Shown: positions 1-6,364 of the stretch, piece by piece
How positions within the stretch are numbered: position 1 is the first letter of the stretch
Layout: each line of letters opens with the position of its first letter
DNA from: Porphyromonadaceae bacterium UBA3318
GTDB lineage: Bacteria > Bacteroidota > Bacteroidia > Bacteroidales > Muribaculaceae
Assembly (NCBI GenBank): GCA_002361235.1
Contig: DESI01000045.1
Location: 1-10,963 of the forward strand
Direction: 5' to 3'
DNA length: 10,963 nt
Made by a program: the position numbers and the translations under genes
The notes under the pieces: model-generated
Told to the model about the DNA's origin: nothing
The model's database searches: none
The model's input: only the letters and a program-made list of their open reading frames with translations

Positions 1-2
1 TG

Positions 3-326
3 GATCTCCTTCGCGGCGAAATAACCAAACTCACAAAGAAAAACAATGAAACATCTAATCAGAGGGGCAACCCTAACACTAATGGTGGCCGTGGCAATGA
101 TCCTCGCGATGTGCGCGTCAACAAGACACAAGGAGAGAACCGTGTTACAGGGGGCGTTATCGACAGCCGCCTCAGAATACCTCGACACACTGGGGACAAC
201 CCTGTCGGGGAGCCTGACGTCGAAGAAGTCCGGTCAGAAGGAATGCCGGATGACCCATGCTATCACGGCGGAGGGGATTGCGGCGGAGTCGGCGAAACTG
301 AATGTCCCGATACAGAGCCTCCGTGA
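3..326 (+). CDS. Possible C-terminal end of an upstream gene overlapping the next gene (partial, uncertain)
   Basis: Frame 3 is open from the left edge of the window to a TGA at 324-326, so it could be the tail of a gene that starts upstream. The first visible residues (DLLRGEITKLTKKNNE) look like the end of a coiled coil. The rest is hydrophilic, rich in Asn, Gly, Asp and Pro, with three cysteines near the end. If real, it overlaps the next gene by about 280 bases in a different frame, with the downstream gene in the +1 frame, as Rz1 is relative to Rz in lambda. Two other endings for the upstream gene are possible. Frame 1 ends at TAA 22-24 (visible residues WISFAAK), and frame 2 ends at TGA 47-49, overlapping the ATG of the next gene. 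Codon use does not decide among them. No function can be assigned from this fragment. Confidence 0.33.
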   Translation, partial: DLLRGEITKLTKKNNETSNQRGNPNTNGGRGNDPRDVRVNKTQGENRVTGGVIDSRLRIPRHTGDNPVGEPDVEEVRSEGMPDDPCYHGGGDCGGVGETECPDTEPP

Positions 327-696
327 CCTTCCCGACGGAGCCGGTTACACGGCAAAGGATGGGCGCGCCGGAGTCGAGCTCCGCAAGGAGGGGGACAATA
401 TCACCGTGACAGGGCGATGTGACTCCATAAGCAGACTGTATCATTTCTACCGTGAAATGAGTCTCGAGCAATACAGTGAGATTGACAGTCTAAGGCGTGA
501 ATTGTCCCGGCTTGAAAAATTCAGTGCCACACAGACAGCCGAATTGAAGGCTCTGCATGAGGAACAGACCAAGGCGCGTGACAAACCTCCCGAGACGCGC
601 CACTGGTGGACTCTCGCCGGATTTGTAGCTGGAGTACTTTGTGCGGCTCCGATCAGGAAACTCAAAAATAAAATAACAACCTTTATAAAGAAATAA
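46..696 (+). CDS. Membrane protein with unimolecular-spanin-like topology, function unproven
   Basis: This is a 216-residue protein. Residues 7-22 form a hydrophobic segment after a basic start, followed by Cys23 in the context LAMC. That is like a lipobox, except that Met at -1 is atypical. Residues about 137-178 are charged and heptad-like (SEIDSLRRELSRLEK), consistent with a coiled coil. Residues about 187-202 (WWTLAGFVAGVLCAAP) form a second hydrophobic segment, followed by a strongly basic tail. An N-terminal lipid anchor plus a C-terminal inner-membrane segment is the topology known for one-piece spanins such as T1 gp11, which disrupt the outer membrane at lysis. That role is inferred here from topology alone. 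It lies 3 bases before the tail tube gene, so it is co-transcribed with structural genes. A membrane-linked tail accessory role is an alternative. The start ATG is preceded by an A-rich stretch without a Shine-Dalgarno sequence. Confidence 0.85.
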   Translation: MKHLIRGATLTLMVAVAMILAMCASTRHKERTVLQGALSTAASEYLDTLGTTLSGSLTSKKSGQKECRMTHAITAEGIAAESAKLNVPIQSLRDLPDGAGYTAKDGRAGVELRKEGDNITVTGRCDSISRLYHFYREMSLEQYSEIDSLRRELSRLEKFSATQTAELKALHEEQTKARDKPPETRHWWTLAGFVAGVLCAAPIRKLKNKITTFIKK

Positions 697-699
697 GTT

Positions 700-1428
700 A
701 TGGTATATGTAAATGACGGTTACATCATGCTGCTTGACGCGCTGGTGTTCAATGACAAGAAGATCGGTGTTATTTCCGATGAAGGCATAGACTGGGGCGG
801 TGACTCCGCGGAATATATAAAGCTCTGGGGGGCGCAAGTGCGCAATGCCCCGGTAAAGAAAATCAAGAAAAAGGATGGTACAAACGTCTTGAAATTCACC
901 CTTATCGAGCTTCTGCCCCAGAATTGCAAGGATGTCATGGGCGGCACTGTGACCGGTGAACGCTGGGATGCCCCGGCTAATACAGTGAGTCTTTCGGGAC
1001 CATTGAAGATACTCGCCGGAACCGGTCAGACTATCGATATAAAGAATATGACCCTTGACGGGCTCGTGCGTGGTAAGATCGGCGGCGACAGTACCCTCGG
1101 TATAGAGTGTGAAATGGAGATGATCAATCCGGCTGATGGCGGTTCACCATTCGCCATGTACCCCACCGTGCCCTTCATTTCCGCGACCCCGACACAGCTT
1201 TCTTTCACCAAGGCAGGGGAGAGCAAGGTGATCGAGATAGACGCTTCCGGACCATTCACCGCCGGCGTGCTTCCGGCTGGATTTTCAATGGAGATCGTCA
1301 ACGGGCGCATAACCGTTACAGCTTCGGCCAATGCCGGTGCGACCCGTAACGGCAGTGTGGAATTCGTCCTCGTGTCGGATCCGTCGAAAAAAGTCACCGT
1401 AAGCCTGTCCCAAGCCGGCAACGCCTAA
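700..1428 (+). CDS. Major tail tube protein with C-terminal BACON-like domain
   Basis: This 242-residue protein would polymerise into the hexameric rings of the tail tube, through which DNA passes. Residues 1 to about 155 are the tube domain: beta-rich, with a basic patch (PVKKIKKKDGTN, residues 51-62) and the stretch LIELLPQNCKDVMGG, as I recall from Bacteroidales phage tube proteins. Residues about 160-242 form a separate immunoglobulin-like domain. The pattern is LSF, then a Gly-containing turn, alternating beta strands, NAGATRNGSVEF and an ending VTVSLSQAGNA, close to BACON-family domains. Such an extra domain would project from the tube surface. The gene lies just before the chaperone pair and tape measure, the classic tube position. 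ATG 700 is the first start; ATG 727 (residue 10, MLLDALVF) is a reasonable alternative. The start is 3 bases after the previous stop, and I see no Shine-Dalgarno sequence. Confidence 0.85.
   Translation: MVYVNDGYIMLLDALVFNDKKIGVISDEGIDWGGDSAEYIKLWGAQVRNAPVKKIKKKDGTNVLKFTLIELLPQNCKDVMGGTVTGERWDAPANTVSLSGPLKILAGTGQTIDIKNMTLDGLVRGKIGGDSTLGIECEMEMINPADGGSPFAMYPTVPFISATPTQLSFTKAGESKVIEIDASGPFTAGVLPAGFSMEIVNGRITVTASANAGATRNGSVEFVLVSDPSKKVTVSLSQAGNA
1177..1425 (+). other. BACON-like Ig-fold domain of the tube protein
   Basis: This is the coding segment for residues about 160-242 of the tail tube protein. Its start (SATPTQLSFTKAG) and its end (KKVTVSLSQAG), separated by alternating hydrophobic strands and an Asn/Ala/Gly/Arg turn, follow the BACON pattern. 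BACON domains are frequent in Bacteroidetes surface proteins and phages, and are thought to bind carbohydrate or mucin. The aromatic residues often seen in the first half of BACON domains are reduced here to Phe, so ligand binding is not certain. Confidence 0.65.
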
Positions 1429-1431
1429 GCT

Positions 1432-1911
1432 ATGAGGAAGGAGATTGAAATAGAGGCGGCCGACGCCCTGCTCGATGTCGGGGTGTCGCTGCCCCTGCTC
1501 CGGATAAAGATCCCTTTCCGGCGCAAGCCCCTTCAGATCCGGCTTACGATGAGACGGCCCTGCCTCGGCAGCCAGATCAGGATAGCGAAACTGTATCTTG
1601 AGACCGGCATTACCCATGAGGCTATGGAACGTTTCAACAAGCATGAGGAGCTTGCCTTCATGGCACTCCACGGTGTCCGGGTCAGCAAGATGGTGGCGCT
1701 AACAATTTGCCGGGGGAAAATGTCCGGATGGCTGCTTACCCCCGTAGTGGCGTGGCTTCTGCGGTGGATTGTGGATGACCGTTGGGTGCAGGGCGCGAAT
1801 ATGCGCTTCATATCCCTGCTCGGCACCAAGTCTTTTATGAACATTATCGGATCGGTGGAGAGGGTGAACCCGCTGTCACCGAGAACGAGCCAAAAAAGGA
1901 AGGGGAGTTAA
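1432..1911 (+). CDS. Tail assembly chaperone, short (zero-frame) form
   Basis: This 159-residue protein lies between the tail tube and tape measure genes, the position of lambda gpG and its counterparts. Those proteins coat the tape measure protein during tail assembly and are absent from the finished virion. The sequence is mixed alpha/beta and basic in its first third (KIPFRRKPLQIRLTMRRP, residues about 25-42). A helical region follows (AKLYLETGITHEAMERF), then a hydrophobic helix (GWLLTPVVAWLLRWIV, residues about 101-116). The C-terminus ends with SQKRKGS. It starts 3 bases after the tube gene stop, without a visible Shine-Dalgarno sequence. The function comes mainly from position and the overlapping -1 frame that follows; sequence similarity to lambda gpG is not evident by eye. 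The hydrophobic helix might instead suggest membrane contact, but a buried helix is more likely. Confidence 0.75.
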   Translation: MRKEIEIEAADALLDVGVSLPLLRIKIPFRRKPLQIRLTMRRPCLGSQIRIAKLYLETGITHEAMERFNKHEELAFMALHGVRVSKMVALTICRGKMSGWLLTPVVAWLLRWIVDDRWVQGANMRFISLLGTKSFMNIIGSVERVNPLSPRTSQKRKGS

Positions 1912-2150
1912 CCACCGAATATGTCGGTAGCCATAGCCCCTTCGGGATCCTCTGGCAGATAGTCGCAGCAACCGGTTGGAGCAGGGAATACATCATGTGG
2001 AAGGTGAATTACCAGACCCTGCGCATGATGCTTGCCGACGCCCCGCACTATGAGAGCCGGCGCAGGTCGAAAGCCGGCGGGAATGAGAATGGCGGGAAGC
2101 CTAAAAGCACCGTCGGATTTTTTCAAACAAAATTACAACAGAACCAATAG
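1432..2150 (+). CDS. Tail assembly chaperone, long form made by -1 frameshift
   Basis: The -1 frame relative to 1432-1911 is closed by TGA at 1776-1778, then open to TAG at 2148-2150. The first start-like codon inside is a TTG at 1782 and the first ATG is at 1995, so independent translation looks poor. The frame nevertheless encodes a protein-like sequence (SPFGILWQIVAATGWSREY, then NYQTLRMMLADAPHY) and ends 6 bases before the tape measure ATG. This is the G/GT layout: a slip near 1892-1897 gives a product of about 239 residues, 155 from the zero frame and 84 from the -1 frame. The extension would be the part that binds the tape measure and recruits tube subunits, as gpT does in lambda. Frameshifting is inferred. 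Independent translation from TTG 1782 or ATG 1995 is the alternative. Confidence 0.72.
1891..1899 (+). promoter_or_regulatory. Candidate -1 ribosomal frameshift slip site
   Basis: Zero-frame codons are AGC CAA AAA AGG, containing six A's (1892-1897). After a -1 slip, the reading becomes AAA then AAG GAA GGG. The P-site lysine tRNA can re-pair perfectly (AAA to AAA), whereas the A-site codon AGG would re-pair to AAG with a middle mismatch. This is therefore not the canonical X XXY YYZ phase: A AAA AAG is present but lies in the -1 frame. A zero-frame TAA follows at 1909-1911. Confidence 0.55.
1899..1943 (+). promoter_or_regulatory. Nested stem-loop downstream of the slip site
   Basis: GAAGGGG at 1899-1905 is complementary over seven bases to CCCCTTC at 1937-1943. 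Within the enclosed loop, ACCGA (1914-1918) pairs with TCGGT (1924-1928) around a five-base loop. This could stimulate frameshifting. The outer stem begins closer to the A-run than the usual 5-9 base spacer, so its role is uncertain. Confidence 0.35.
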
Positions 2151-2156
2151 GGACCA

Positions 2157-5100
2157 ATGAAACCAGTCGAGATAGAATTCCTGATGCGAGACAAGCTGAC
2201 TCCCGGACTTGAAAAGGCCGGGCAGTCGGCTGAGTCCCTTGGTGACAAGGCGGAACGTGTTTCCAAGAGTCTCACCGACCGCATAGCGTTATTGAAGGAT
2301 AACGTGAAATATGCGGAAAACTATCTCAAAAATCTGAAGGCGCAATATGACCGTATGGGACCCGGCAAGGCGCAACTCGAGATGAAATCCGAGATAGACG
2401 CCTGCACAAAGGCGTTGTATGAGGACAAGATCGCACTTTCCGCCCTTGAGGAGGAACACAGGAAAAATTCAACATCCACCAAGCGGCTCTCAATGGAGCT
2501 CCGTGAGTTGCTCGACGCGATGGCGCGGATGCGCCTTGAGGGTAAGCAAAACACCCGGGAATATCAGGATATGGCTTCCAAGGCAGCCACTTTGTCCGAC
2601 ACGATAGGAGACCTCCGCACACAGACCAACATTCTTGCGCATGACGATGCGGGGCTTCAAGGTGTTATGAGCGGTGTCAGCGGACTTTCCGGGATGTTCA
2701 CAGTCGCCACCGGCATAATGGGGGCGTTCGCATCCGAAAACGAGGAGCTTGTGAAAATACAGACCCGTGTACAAAGTGTAATGGCTATCACCATGGGGTT
2801 GCAGCAGGTGTTCAACACGCTCAACAAAGATTCCGCTTTCCGGCTTGTTACAGTGCGGAAAGCCAAGGATCTTTTGACTGCTGCCAATACGAGACTTGCC
2901 GTGTCCCTCGGCATATCGAATGCAGCGGCCACCGCATTGATGGCGACACTAACATTGGGGTTGTCGCTTGTGGTGACCGGTCTTGTCATGGCGTGGAACA
3001 AATACTCCGACGCGCAGGAGGCTGCCGCTGAAAAGGCGCGCGAGCTAGTAGAGATAGAGAGTTCCGGACGCGCCCAGATGATCAAGACACGTTTTGAGAT
3101 TGACAACACAGCCCGGACTTTGAAAGAATTTACCGGAACCAAGGAACAGGAGCGGTTGAAGGTCGATGAACTCAACCGTAAATACGGTGAGAGTTTCGGC
3201 TATTACAATACCATCGCCGAATGGTACGACATACTGATCCGGAAAGGTGAGGATTACGTGCAGATGCTTTTCCTGCAAGCCAAGGCACAGGCGTTGGTTG
3301 ACAAGGCGGTCAAAGCAGACGAAGAGGTCGCCAATATCGAGGCAAACGGAGTGGAGCATTACCGACCGTTTTTTGGTGCCGGCGGCAAATCCTATATGTT
3401 TTTCGGTGGCGGCAAAAAAGGGCATTACGGCAGTGATCCGGCTGAACTGGCATATAACAAGGCTATGAAGGCGGCAATAAAGAAACGCGATGACAGCCTT
3501 GCCGAAGCCGAGGCTCTACAGCGTCAGATGGAGGAATTAAGGAATAAATCACACATAGGAGGCTTTACGGCTCCGGAGAACCCCGGTGATGGAGGTAAAC
3601 CGGAAAAAACAAAACCCAAAAACACCCTTGCCGAAATGGCGCTCGAGGCAGCCCGTCGGATTGAGGACCGCCGCATAGACATTATACGGGAAGGCTACGA
3701 AAAAGAACGCGCCGAGGCTCTTTTGAATTTCGAGCGGGAAAAAGAACGTATCACCACCGAGGAGCAGCAAAGGGTGGAACTGTACCGGAAACTCAAGGAG
3801 GCCGGCGAGAAGGTGACACCCGAGCAGCTTGCCAATATCCACGCGCAGGCCGCCACCCAGCGCACTCTTGCGGCGCAGATATATGACGCTACCACGGCAG
3901 ATATTTCAGCCCGGGAAAACAAGGATGCAGTCGACAGACAGAAGAAGCGCGAGGATGAGCTGCAGGCACTGTTAGGCAAATATCAGGACTATGAGGCGCA
4001 ACGCTCGACAATAAAGCGTCAGGGCGATGCCGACATAGCGGCTCTTGAGGCGGCACGTACCGCAGAGAATGGCGATGAGATAGACCGGGCAATAGAGGTC
4101 GCCCGGGAAAAAGTGCGTCAGGGCATACAGGCAATAAATGACGAGGAAGCCCGTAGCATGGCGCAGGACAATGATTTTTTGCGCAATCTCTTCGGGGATT
4201 ACTCAAGCATGAGCCTTGACGCATTGCAGGGGCTGATCGCACAAGCCCGCAAGCTCCGTGCCTATCTGAACGGGAAAGGCACAGCGGAGGGGATCACCTT
4301 CATAAGCGATGAGCAGCTCAAGAATATCGAGGCAAGTCCGGCAGAACTTGACAAACTTAAAAAGGCACTTGACAAACTGCTCGGAGGCGGCAAGGGTGCC
4401 ACCAACAAATGGGAGCGGATATTCCAGACATTCAAAACAGGCATATCCGGATTGCGCGGGGCCGGAGGAGCCAAGGAGATAGCCAGGTCGATTGGCACCA
4501 TAGCCGGAGCGGCACAGGAAGCCGGGGCGGAGCTGGGCACTATGCTTGAGCAACTCGGCGAAAGTGAGATTGCCGATGCCGTGAATGGCGTTCAGCAGCT
4601 GATGGGTGCCGTATCAAGCATAGGGCAGGGATTTGCGCAGGGTGGCATTGTCGGAGGCATAGGCGCAGCCATAAGTGAGGGGATCAAGTTCCTGACCTCG
4701 GCGTTTGCTGCCGAAGCACGCCATAGAGAAGCATTGAAAGAGATAGAGCGTGCCAAGCTCGATTTCCAACGCCAGTATAATCTGCTTCTGCTGCAACAGA
4801 ACCTCCTGATGAAGGACGCCGAGAGTATTTTTGGTGAGAAGCAGGTAGCCAAAGCGGCCAATGCCATAGAGGTTTACCGTCAGGCATTGGCACAGTTCAA
4901 GGAGGAGCTACAGGGCGACGCTCCGAAACAGACATTCTGGGAACGATTGACCAATGATGCCGGAGGCACATACCGCAAGCGTCTTGATGCGTATAATGCA
5001 GGTTTCGGAGCCCTATACAATGCCCAGATCGTCACAGGTCATAAAAAGACCGGACTGTTCGGATGGGGTAAAGGCAAAGATCTGTATAGTTCAATTCTTA

Positions 5101-5882
5101 GCGTATATCCCGAGCTGATCAAGGCCAACGGCGAGCTTGACACCGAGATGCTGCGTGTGATACTCGACACCCGGAAAATGAGTGACGAGACCCGGAGCTA
5201 TCTCGAGAATCTTATCGAGCTGAAGGATGCGATGGACGAGGCCGAGGATGCCCTTGAGAGCTATCTTACCGAGACATTCGGCAGTCTGGGCTCAGGTATA
5301 ATGGATGCCGTCACCTCCGCATTGAAGGGTAGCGGCACTGCGCTTGAAAACTTCGCAGCCAGTGCGGCCGGAGTCCTCGAAAATCTCGGTGAGCAGATAG
5401 CCTACTCGCTGTTTTTCGCTGACAAGTTCACAGAGCTTCAGGCGAAACTGAAAAGCATATACGGAAGCGGTAAGAGCGAGGAAGCCATAGCCAACGAGGC
5501 TATGGGCGTTATCGACAGCTTCTATGACAATATCGGCAAAAACGTGGATGCCGCCCAAGCATGGATGGAGGCATGGAAGGAGAAGGCAGCCGCCATGGGG
5601 TTTGACCTCTGGAAAAACGACAGTGACACCGACGGATCATCCCCGAGCGGACGCGCGGGAGTCTATACGGCACTGAGTCAGGAACAGGGCACCAAGCTCG
5701 AAGGACTGTTCACAAGTGTTCAAATGCACGCCGCATCCATAGATGAGACACTCGACAGTTTTATGGACACATTCGGGCAGTTGTGCGACACCATAGGCAA
5801 GATACTGGAGAAAGTCGATGCTTTGCCGTTGATGGCCGAAGATATACATGATCTGCGTACAAACGGAATTAAATTGAGATAA
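2157..5882 (+). CDS. Tape measure protein
   Basis: At 1241 residues, in the position after the chaperones, this is the protein that sets tail length and fills the tube lumen before DNA ejection. It opens with long charged helices (residues about 10-160). A hydrophobic span follows (residues about 253-280, LMATLTLGLSLVVTGLVMAW), typical of tape measures that insert into the host membrane. Residues about 402-427 form a Gly/Phe/Tyr-rich loop breaking the helices. Residues about 495-675 are a long coiled coil rich in Glu, Arg, Lys, Gln and Ala. Residues about 762-852 are Gly/Ala-rich and hydrophobic (GIVGGIGAAISEG), a second membrane-active candidate. The C-terminus (SPSGRAGVYTALSQEQGTK onward) would bind the tail tip. 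I see no lysozyme or peptidase motif. The start is 6 bases after the previous stop; GGGA just upstream is weakly Shine-Dalgarno-like. Confidence 0.93.
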   Translation: MKPVEIEFLMRDKLTPGLEKAGQSAESLGDKAERVSKSLTDRIALLKDNVKYAENYLKNLKAQYDRMGPGKAQLEMKSEIDACTKALYEDKIALSALEEEHRKNSTSTKRLSMELRELLDAMARMRLEGKQNTREYQDMASKAATLSDTIGDLRTQTNILAHDDAGLQGVMSGVSGLSGMFTVATGIMGAFASENEELVKIQTRVQSVMAITMGLQQVFNTLNKDSAFRLVTVRKAKDLLTAANTRLAVSLGISNAAATALMATLTLGLSLVVTGLVMAWNKYSDAQEAAAEKARELVEIESSGRAQMIKTRFEIDNTARTLKEFTGTKEQERLKVDELNRKYGESFGYYNTIAEWYDILIRKGEDYVQMLFLQAKAQALVDKAVKADEEVANIEANGVEHYRPFFGAGGKSYMFFGGGKKGHYGSDPAELAYNKAMKAAIKKRDDSLAEAEALQRQMEELRNKSHIGGFTAPENPGDGGKPEKTKPKNTLAEMALEAARRIEDRRIDIIREGYEKERAEALLNFEREKERITTEEQQRVELYRKLKEAGEKVTPEQLANIHAQAATQRTLAAQIYDATTADISARENKDAVDRQKKREDELQALLGKYQDYEAQRSTIKRQGDADIAALEAARTAENGDEIDRAIEVAREKVRQGIQAINDEEARSMAQDNDFLRNLFGDYSSMSLDALQGLIAQARKLRAYLNGKGTAEGITFISDEQLKNIEASPAELDKLKKALDKLLGGGKGATNKWERIFQTFKTGISGLRGAGGAKEIARSIGTIAGAAQEAGAELGTMLEQLGESEIADAVNGVQQLMGAVSSIGQGFAQGGIVGGIGAAISEGIKFLTSAFAAEARHREALKEIERAKLDFQRQYNLLLLQQNLLMKDAESIFGEKQVAKAANAIEVYRQALAQFKEELQGDAPKQTFWERLTNDAGGTYRKRLDAYNAGFGALYNAQIVTGHKKTGLFGWGKGKDLYSSILSVYPELIKANGELDTEMLRVILDTRKMSDETRSYLENLIELKDAMDEAEDALESYLTETFGSLGSGIMDAVTSALKGSGTALENFAASAAGVLENLGEQIAYSLFFADKFTELQAKLKSIYGSGKSEEAIANEAMGVIDSFYDNIGKNVDAAQAWMEAWKEKAAAMGFDLWKNDSDTDGSSPSGRAGVYTALSQEQGTKLEGLFTSVQMHAASIDETLDSFMDTFGQLCDTIGKILEKVDALPLMAEDIHDLRTNGIKLR

Positions 5883-5884
5883 TT

Positions 5885-6343
5885 ATGAACGATATAATGA
5901 GAGGGCTGCTATTCATAAACGGTCGCGATGTCTGGACTGACTTCGGCGCATGGCTGGTGGAGGATAAGGAGGGGGAGACCAAGAATTACTCCGCCTTGCA
6001 GAAACCACCGGCGGCCAAGGCGCATGTCGCTGTCAACTTCCGGGAGCAGGACGGGGAGAAGCTGCCTGAAAAACTTGTGCAGAAGTGGGAGCCGCGTGAC
6101 ATATCGCTGAAGTTTGCCATCGCGGCTTCAGACAGGGCCGCTTTCATCGCCAGACGCGACGCCTTTGTTCTATTTTTGAAGACCGGTGCTGACGGGTGGC
6201 TGAGTCTCACGGTTCCGGAGCTCGGCAAGACCTACCGTATATACTATAAGGACTGCTCCGACTATGACCATCTGGAAGATATTGGCGGCTCCGTCGCTGC
6301 CCGCTTCACGGTCGTATTCCGGGAACCGAATCCTCAATTCTGA
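5885..6343 (+). CDS. Tail-tip protein in distal-tail (Dit-like) position
   Basis: This 152-residue protein starts 2 bases after the tape measure stop and lies directly before the hub/fibre gene, the place of the distal tail protein in siphoviruses. The N-terminal wording (LLFINGRDVWTDFGAWL, residues 8-24) resembles the opening strands of Dit-type ring domains. The rest is a compact alpha/beta fold: AASDRAAFIARRDAFVLFL forms a helix at about residues 84-102, followed by strands around LSLTVPELGKTYRIYYKD and a final strand ARFTVVFREPNP. It is shorter than classical Dit proteins, which are usually well over 200 residues, and would correspond to the ring domain without a carbohydrate-binding arm. 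A tail completion or baseplate adaptor role is also possible. ATG 5885 is the first start; ATG 5897 is an alternative. There is no Shine-Dalgarno sequence. Confidence 0.72.
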   Translation: MNDIMRGLLFINGRDVWTDFGAWLVEDKEGETKNYSALQKPPAAKAHVAVNFREQDGEKLPEKLVQKWEPRDISLKFAIAASDRAAFIARRDAFVLFLKTGADGWLSLTVPELGKTYRIYYKDCSDYDHLEDIGGSVAARFTVVFREPNPQF

Positions 6344-6364
6344 AAATATTAAAATGGCATTAGG

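Noticed and set aside
1..24. Frame 1 residues WISFAAK ending at TAA, as the definite end of the upstream gene
   Set aside because: It is plausible, with an A-rich gap before the next ATG, but frames 2 and 3 are equally open at the edge, so it is kept only as an alternative.
1995..2150. A separate small gene starting at ATG 1995
   Set aside because: It would leave out the well-formed segment encoded from about 1899 in the same frame, so a frameshift extension explains the sequence better.
2657..3175. A 172-codon antisense open frame within the tape measure gene, plus several shorter ones
   Set aside because: They are Ser/Ala/Arg-rich shadows of helical coding sequence with no domain-like pattern or intergenic context.
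6344..6364. A promoter or terminator in the 21-base gap before the hub gene
   Set aside because: The gap is A/T-rich but has no hairpin and no convincing Bacteroidales -33/-7 pair; it fits a ribosome-loading region without a Shine-Dalgarno sequence.
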